The position numbers and the translations under genes are program-made. A stretch of 64,000 nucleotides of DNA from assembly GCF_002795245.1 (NCBI RefSeq), contig NZ_PGVG01000002.1, positions 1 through 64,000 of the forward strand, written 5' to 3'. The stretch's first letter is position 1. The number at the start of each line of letters is the position of its first letter. This document shows, in pieces, positions 61,035 through 64,000 of this stretch. Under the pieces are notes generated by a model. The model worked only from the letters and a program-made list of their open reading frames with translations, did no database searches and was not told the origin of the DNA. Source of the DNA: Bradyrhizobium forestalis. Lineage in GTDB: Bacteria > Pseudomonadota > Alphaproteobacteria > Rhizobiales > Xanthobacteraceae.

Positions 61035-63278
61035 TTGCAGAGCAGCGGCGCCGGCGCGCGCGCATTCCAGAACGCGCGATTGCAGAAGAAATTGATGAAG
61101 CAGGCGGACGCCGTCATCTCCGCCGCGGCGAGCGCCTATGGCCAGGGCCGATATGCAGAGGCCGAGGCGCTTTGCCGTGAGATCCTGAAAGCGATTCCGG
61201 ATCATGTCGACGCCATGCACCTGCTCGGCATGTGCGCCCATGACGGCCGTCGCCTCGAGGAGGCGCAACAGCTGCTTGAGCGTGTGATCGAGCTCGATTC
61301 GCGCTTGCACGATGCCCATAACAACCTCGCGACCGTGCATTTCGACCTTGGTAACTACGAAGAGGCGCGGCGGTGTCAGGAGAAGGCCATCGCGCTCAAG
61401 CCGAATTTCGCGGTCGCCCTGACCAATCTCGGCAACACGCTGATGCATTTGGGGCTGTTCGGACAGGCGCTGGAGCTGCACGAGCGCGCCATCAAGGTCA
61501 AGCCGGACTGTGCCGACGCGTTCTGCAATCGCGGCATGGTCGAGATGATGATCGGGCAGTTCGCGCGCGCCGCGGACAGTTTCGATCGCGCCCTGCTGTT
61601 CCAGCCGCGGCACGCGGAGGCAATCGTCGGCAAGGGCATGGTCAGCATGGAGCTCCGGCACCACGACGAGGCAGAAGCCAAGTTCGCTTTGGCGCTCTCG
61701 ATCAAGCCCGGCTCGCCGAGGATCCTTGCCCAGCGTGGACGGCTCTATTTCGAGCTGTCGCGGCTGGACCAGGCGCTTGCGGATTTCGATGCGGCGCTTG
61801 CGATTTCGCCCAAGCTCGAACTGGCGCTCCGGGGAAAGGCACAGACCTGCCTGATCCAGGGTAAAACCGCGCAGGCCATCGCCGCCGCCACGACCTTGAT
61901 GGAGCAAAATCCGCGATCCGAGATGGGGGTGGCACTGATGGGCTTCGCCTACTCAAACCAAGGAGAGATCGACACCGCGATCGAATATCTCGATCGCGCG
62001 CTGGCGATCCGACCGGACTATGGGGATGCGATCAGGGGCAAGATCTTCTTGCAGGACTACCGCGCCGAGGCTGATTTCGCGGTCCAGCAGGCGGTGCGAC
62101 GAGATTGGTGGGACTTGATCGGGGCCAAGCAGCCACGACGGGCGCTGCCGAAGCGGCCGCTCGATCCGGAGAAGCGGATCGTTGTCGGCTACGTTGCTGC
62201 CGAATTCCGGCAACACTCGGCAGGTCTCACCTTGCTGCCGGTGTTGCGCCATCATGATCACGCCAGATTTGAGATCATCTGCTATTATTGCTGGCCGGTC
62301 CAGGATGAGTACACCGCCAAGTTCAAACCACTGGCGGACGTCTGGGTCGACGCCTGGCAGCTGTCGGACGACGAACTGGCGGATCGCATTCAGGCTGACA
62401 ATGTCGACATCCTGATCGACGTTTCAGGCCACACGACCGGAAACAGGCTCAATGTCTTCGCGCGCAAGCCGGCCCCGATCCAGGCCACGGGCTTCGGACA
62501 CGCGACGGGCACGGGCATGCAGACCATGGACTACGTGCTCGCGGATCCCATTTTCATCCCGCCACCGGTCCGGCATCTGTTTCCCGAAAAGATCCACGAT
62601 CTGCCGTGCCTGATCACGATGGAGCCCGTCTCGGATCAGCAGCCTTCCGAGCTTCCGATGCTCCGCAACGGCCACGTCACCTTCGGCGTGTTCAACCGCA
62701 TCTACAAGATCTCGGACGACGCGATCCGTGTGTGGTCGCGCCTGATGCGAGAGGTGCCGGGATCCAAGATCATCCTCAAGCATGGTCTGCTCGATGATCC
62801 CCTGCTGCGTGATGGCCTGATCGCGCGTTTCGTGGCGCAGGGCATTGCCGAGGAGGATATCACCTGCCTGGGCTCCACCTCGCGCAACGACCACCTGTTG
62901 GCCTTTGCCAATGTCGACATTTCCCTCGATACGTTCCCGCAAAATGGCGGCATCAGCACCTGGGAATCGCTCTACAAGGGCGTTCCGGTCGTGGCCAAGC
63001 TCGGCAACGGCGCATCTTCGCGTGCTGGCGGCTCCATCGTGGCCGCCGTCGGCCTCGGCGACTGGGTCGCCGATGACGACGATGGCTATGTCGAGATCGC
63101 CCGCAGGTTTGCGACGCAGCCCGATTATCTGGCGAAGTTGCGCGCGGAGCTGCCGGCTCGGATTGCTGCCTCGCCCGCCGGCAATGTCGAGATCTACACG
63201 CGTGAGCTCGAGGCGGGTTACCGCCAGTTCTGGCGCGACTATTGTGCCGCGGCCTCGGAAGACGGTGACGCGGCGTAG
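61035..63278 (+). CDS. TPR/SPINDLY-type O-GlcNAc transferase-like protein, paralogue 2
   Basis: A 747-residue paralogue of the preceding gene with TTG start and the same leader (CATCCTTCGGAGAG). TPR part (NNLATVHFDLGNYEEARRCQ, DAFCNRGMVEMMIGQFARAA) and GT41 part (VVGYVAAEFRQHSAGLTLLP, IDVSGHTTGNRLNVF, DTFPQNGGISTWESLYKGVP). Sequence is closely similar throughout, with most differences in the TPRs, which could change targets. 197 bases separate the genes. Confidence 0.88.
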   Translation: MQSSGAGARAFQNARLQKKLMKQADAVISAAASAYGQGRYAEAEALCREILKAIPDHVDAMHLLGMCAHDGRRLEEAQQLLERVIELDSRLHDAHNNLATVHFDLGNYEEARRCQEKAIALKPNFAVALTNLGNTLMHLGLFGQALELHERAIKVKPDCADAFCNRGMVEMMIGQFARAADSFDRALLFQPRHAEAIVGKGMVSMELRHHDEAEAKFALALSIKPGSPRILAQRGRLYFELSRLDQALADFDAALAISPKLELALRGKAQTCLIQGKTAQAIAAATTLMEQNPRSEMGVALMGFAYSNQGEIDTAIEYLDRALAIRPDYGDAIRGKIFLQDYRAEADFAVQQAVRRDWWDLIGAKQPRRALPKRPLDPEKRIVVGYVAAEFRQHSAGLTLLPVLRHHDHARFEIICYYCWPVQDEYTAKFKPLADVWVDAWQLSDDELADRIQADNVDILIDVSGHTTGNRLNVFARKPAPIQATGFGHATGTGMQTMDYVLADPIFIPPPVRHLFPEKIHDLPCLITMEPVSDQQPSELPMLRNGHVTFGVFNRIYKISDDAIRVWSRLMREVPGSKIILKHGLLDDPLLRDGLIARFVAQGIAEEDITCLGSTSRNDHLLAFANVDISLDTFPQNGGISTWESLYKGVPVVAKLGNGASSRAGGSIVAAVGLGDWVADDDDGYVEIARRFATQPDYLAKLRAELPARIAASPAGNVEIYTRELEAGYRQFWRDYCAAASEDGDAA

Positions 63279-63379
63279 GCAGGTCGGTTGCGCCCCGGAG
63301 CGTTACCGGTCCAGCTGACAGGGCGGCGCCGGCTACGAATCAGCTAGACTCTCTCCAGGCCATCCTCCGGAGAGACACC

Positions 63380-64000
63380 TTGCAGAGCAGCGGCGCCGGC
63401 GCGCGCGCGTTCCAGAACGCGCGATTGCAGAAGAAATTGAAGAAGCAGGCGGATGCGATCATCTCCGCCGCGGCAACGGCTCATGGCCAGGGCCGATATG
63501 CGGAGACCGAGGCGCTCTGCCGCCAGGTCCTGCAAGCCGTTCCCGATCATTTCGACGCCACGCACCTGCTCGGCCTCTGCGCGCATCAAGGCGGCCGCAT
63601 GGGGGAGGCGCAACAACTGCTCGAGCGCGCAATCGCGATCGATCCGCGCTCACACGAGGCCCATAACAACCTCGCGGCCGTGCACTCCAGTCTCGGGCAA
63701 TTCGAGGCCGCCCGCGCATGTCAGGAGAAGGCGATCGCGCTGAAGCCGAATTTCCCGCAAGCCCTGACCGGCCTCGGCAATAGCTTGCTCCAAATGAACC
63801 TGCCCGAACAGGCGATCGAAGCCTATGACCGCGCCATTCGGCTGAAGCCGGACCATGCCGATGCGCTTTGCAACCGTGGCCTGGCGGAGCTGACGCTGCG
63901 CCAATTTGACCGCGCCAAGCAAAGTTTCGAGCGCGCCTTGGTGTTTCAGTCGCGTCACGTGGAAGCGCTCGTCGGCAAGGGCGTGGTCAGTATCGAGCTC
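63380..64000 (+). CDS. TPR/SPINDLY-type protein, paralogue 3 (cut by window edge)
   Basis: TTG start with the leader CATCCTCCGGAGAGACACC. The 207 codons inside the window encode QSSGAGARAFQNARLQKKLK and TPR units such as HNNLAAVHSSLGQFEAARAC and DALCNRGLAELTLRQFDRAK, matching paralogues 1 and 2. The catalytic part, if present, lies beyond the window. Frame is open to the edge. Confidence 0.85.
   Translation, partial: MQSSGAGARAFQNARLQKKLKKQADAIISAAATAHGQGRYAETEALCRQVLQAVPDHFDATHLLGLCAHQGGRMGEAQQLLERAIAIDPRSHEAHNNLAAVHSSLGQFEAARACQEKAIALKPNFPQALTGLGNSLLQMNLPEQAIEAYDRAIRLKPDHADALCNRGLAELTLRQFDRAKQSFERALVFQSRHVEALVGKGVVSIEL

Noticed and set aside
1-64000. CRISPR array or rRNA operon
   Set aside because: No regularly spaced direct repeats and no rRNA-like stretch were seen. 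Only two tRNAs found by eye; a dedicated tRNA scan would settle whether others exist.

Overview
The window looks like a chromosomal segment of a Bradyrhizobium or close relative (Alphaproteobacteria, Nitrobacteraceae). The grounds are high GC with strong third-position bias, frequent TTG/GTG starts, aap amino-acid transporter genes, a leucine-catabolic liu cluster, several DctPQM (TRAP) transporters, DUF3551 and DUF2171 small proteins, and intergenic palindromic repeats of the kind typical of that group. The assignment rests on recognised protein families, not on a database search.

Layout. 1-3.3 kb is accessory and partly decayed: the tail of an IS3-type element, a frameshifted MltR-like gene, a Fic toxin with its small antitoxin, and several very small genes. 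3.3-10.9 kb holds many small proteins (HU, small membrane and secreted proteins), a Sir2 deacetylase, a two-domain cold-shock protein, a DUF192 protein and tRNA-Pro(TGG). It also has a LexA-type box, 76-nt palindromic repeats and two copies of a ~75-nt hairpin element that may be a small RNA. 10.9-15.6 kb has an OpgC-type membrane acyltransferase, an NDUFS4-like complex I subunit, an Lrp regulator and a stand-alone TIR-domain protein. 15.6-22.4 kb is an AraC regulator divergent from the leucine/isovalerate catabolic operon (isovaleryl-CoA dehydrogenase, both methylcrotonyl-CoA carboxylase subunits, HMG-CoA lyase). 22.6-30.5 kb carries two TRAP transporter operons, the first with a DapA-like lyase/aldolase and a divergent GntR regulator with a clear palindromic operator.

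30.8-35.3 kb is another stretch of small proteins. 35.4-37.3 kb is a 1.8-kb mini-island inserted at the 3' end of tRNA-Arg(TCT). It is bounded by an exact 44-bp repeat of the tRNA end and carries only an XRE-type regulator and a protein with a nucleoside-deoxyribosyltransferase-type motif, with no integrase. 37.7-45.1 kb is an alpha-2-macroglobulin gene followed by pbpC, whose 5' end is built from an intergenic palindromic element. 45.2-48.9 kb is a four-gene operon (ArnT-type transferase, PAP2 phosphatase, polyprenyl-phosphate GT2, LAB_N protein) matching what is needed for phosphate-free, sugar-decorated lipid A. 49-53.6 kb has a TetR-EamA pair, a Na/Pi cotransporter and cystathionine beta-lyase. 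54-58.5 kb is aapJQMP. From 58.6 kb to the edge are three tandem TPR/SPINDLY-type O-GlcNAc transferase paralogues with near-identical leaders; the third is cut by the window.

The best candidates for something undescribed are the tRNA-Arg mini-island with its possible nucleotide-hydrolysing effector, the orphan TIR protein, the two-copy hairpin RNA element, and the tandem SPINDLY array.
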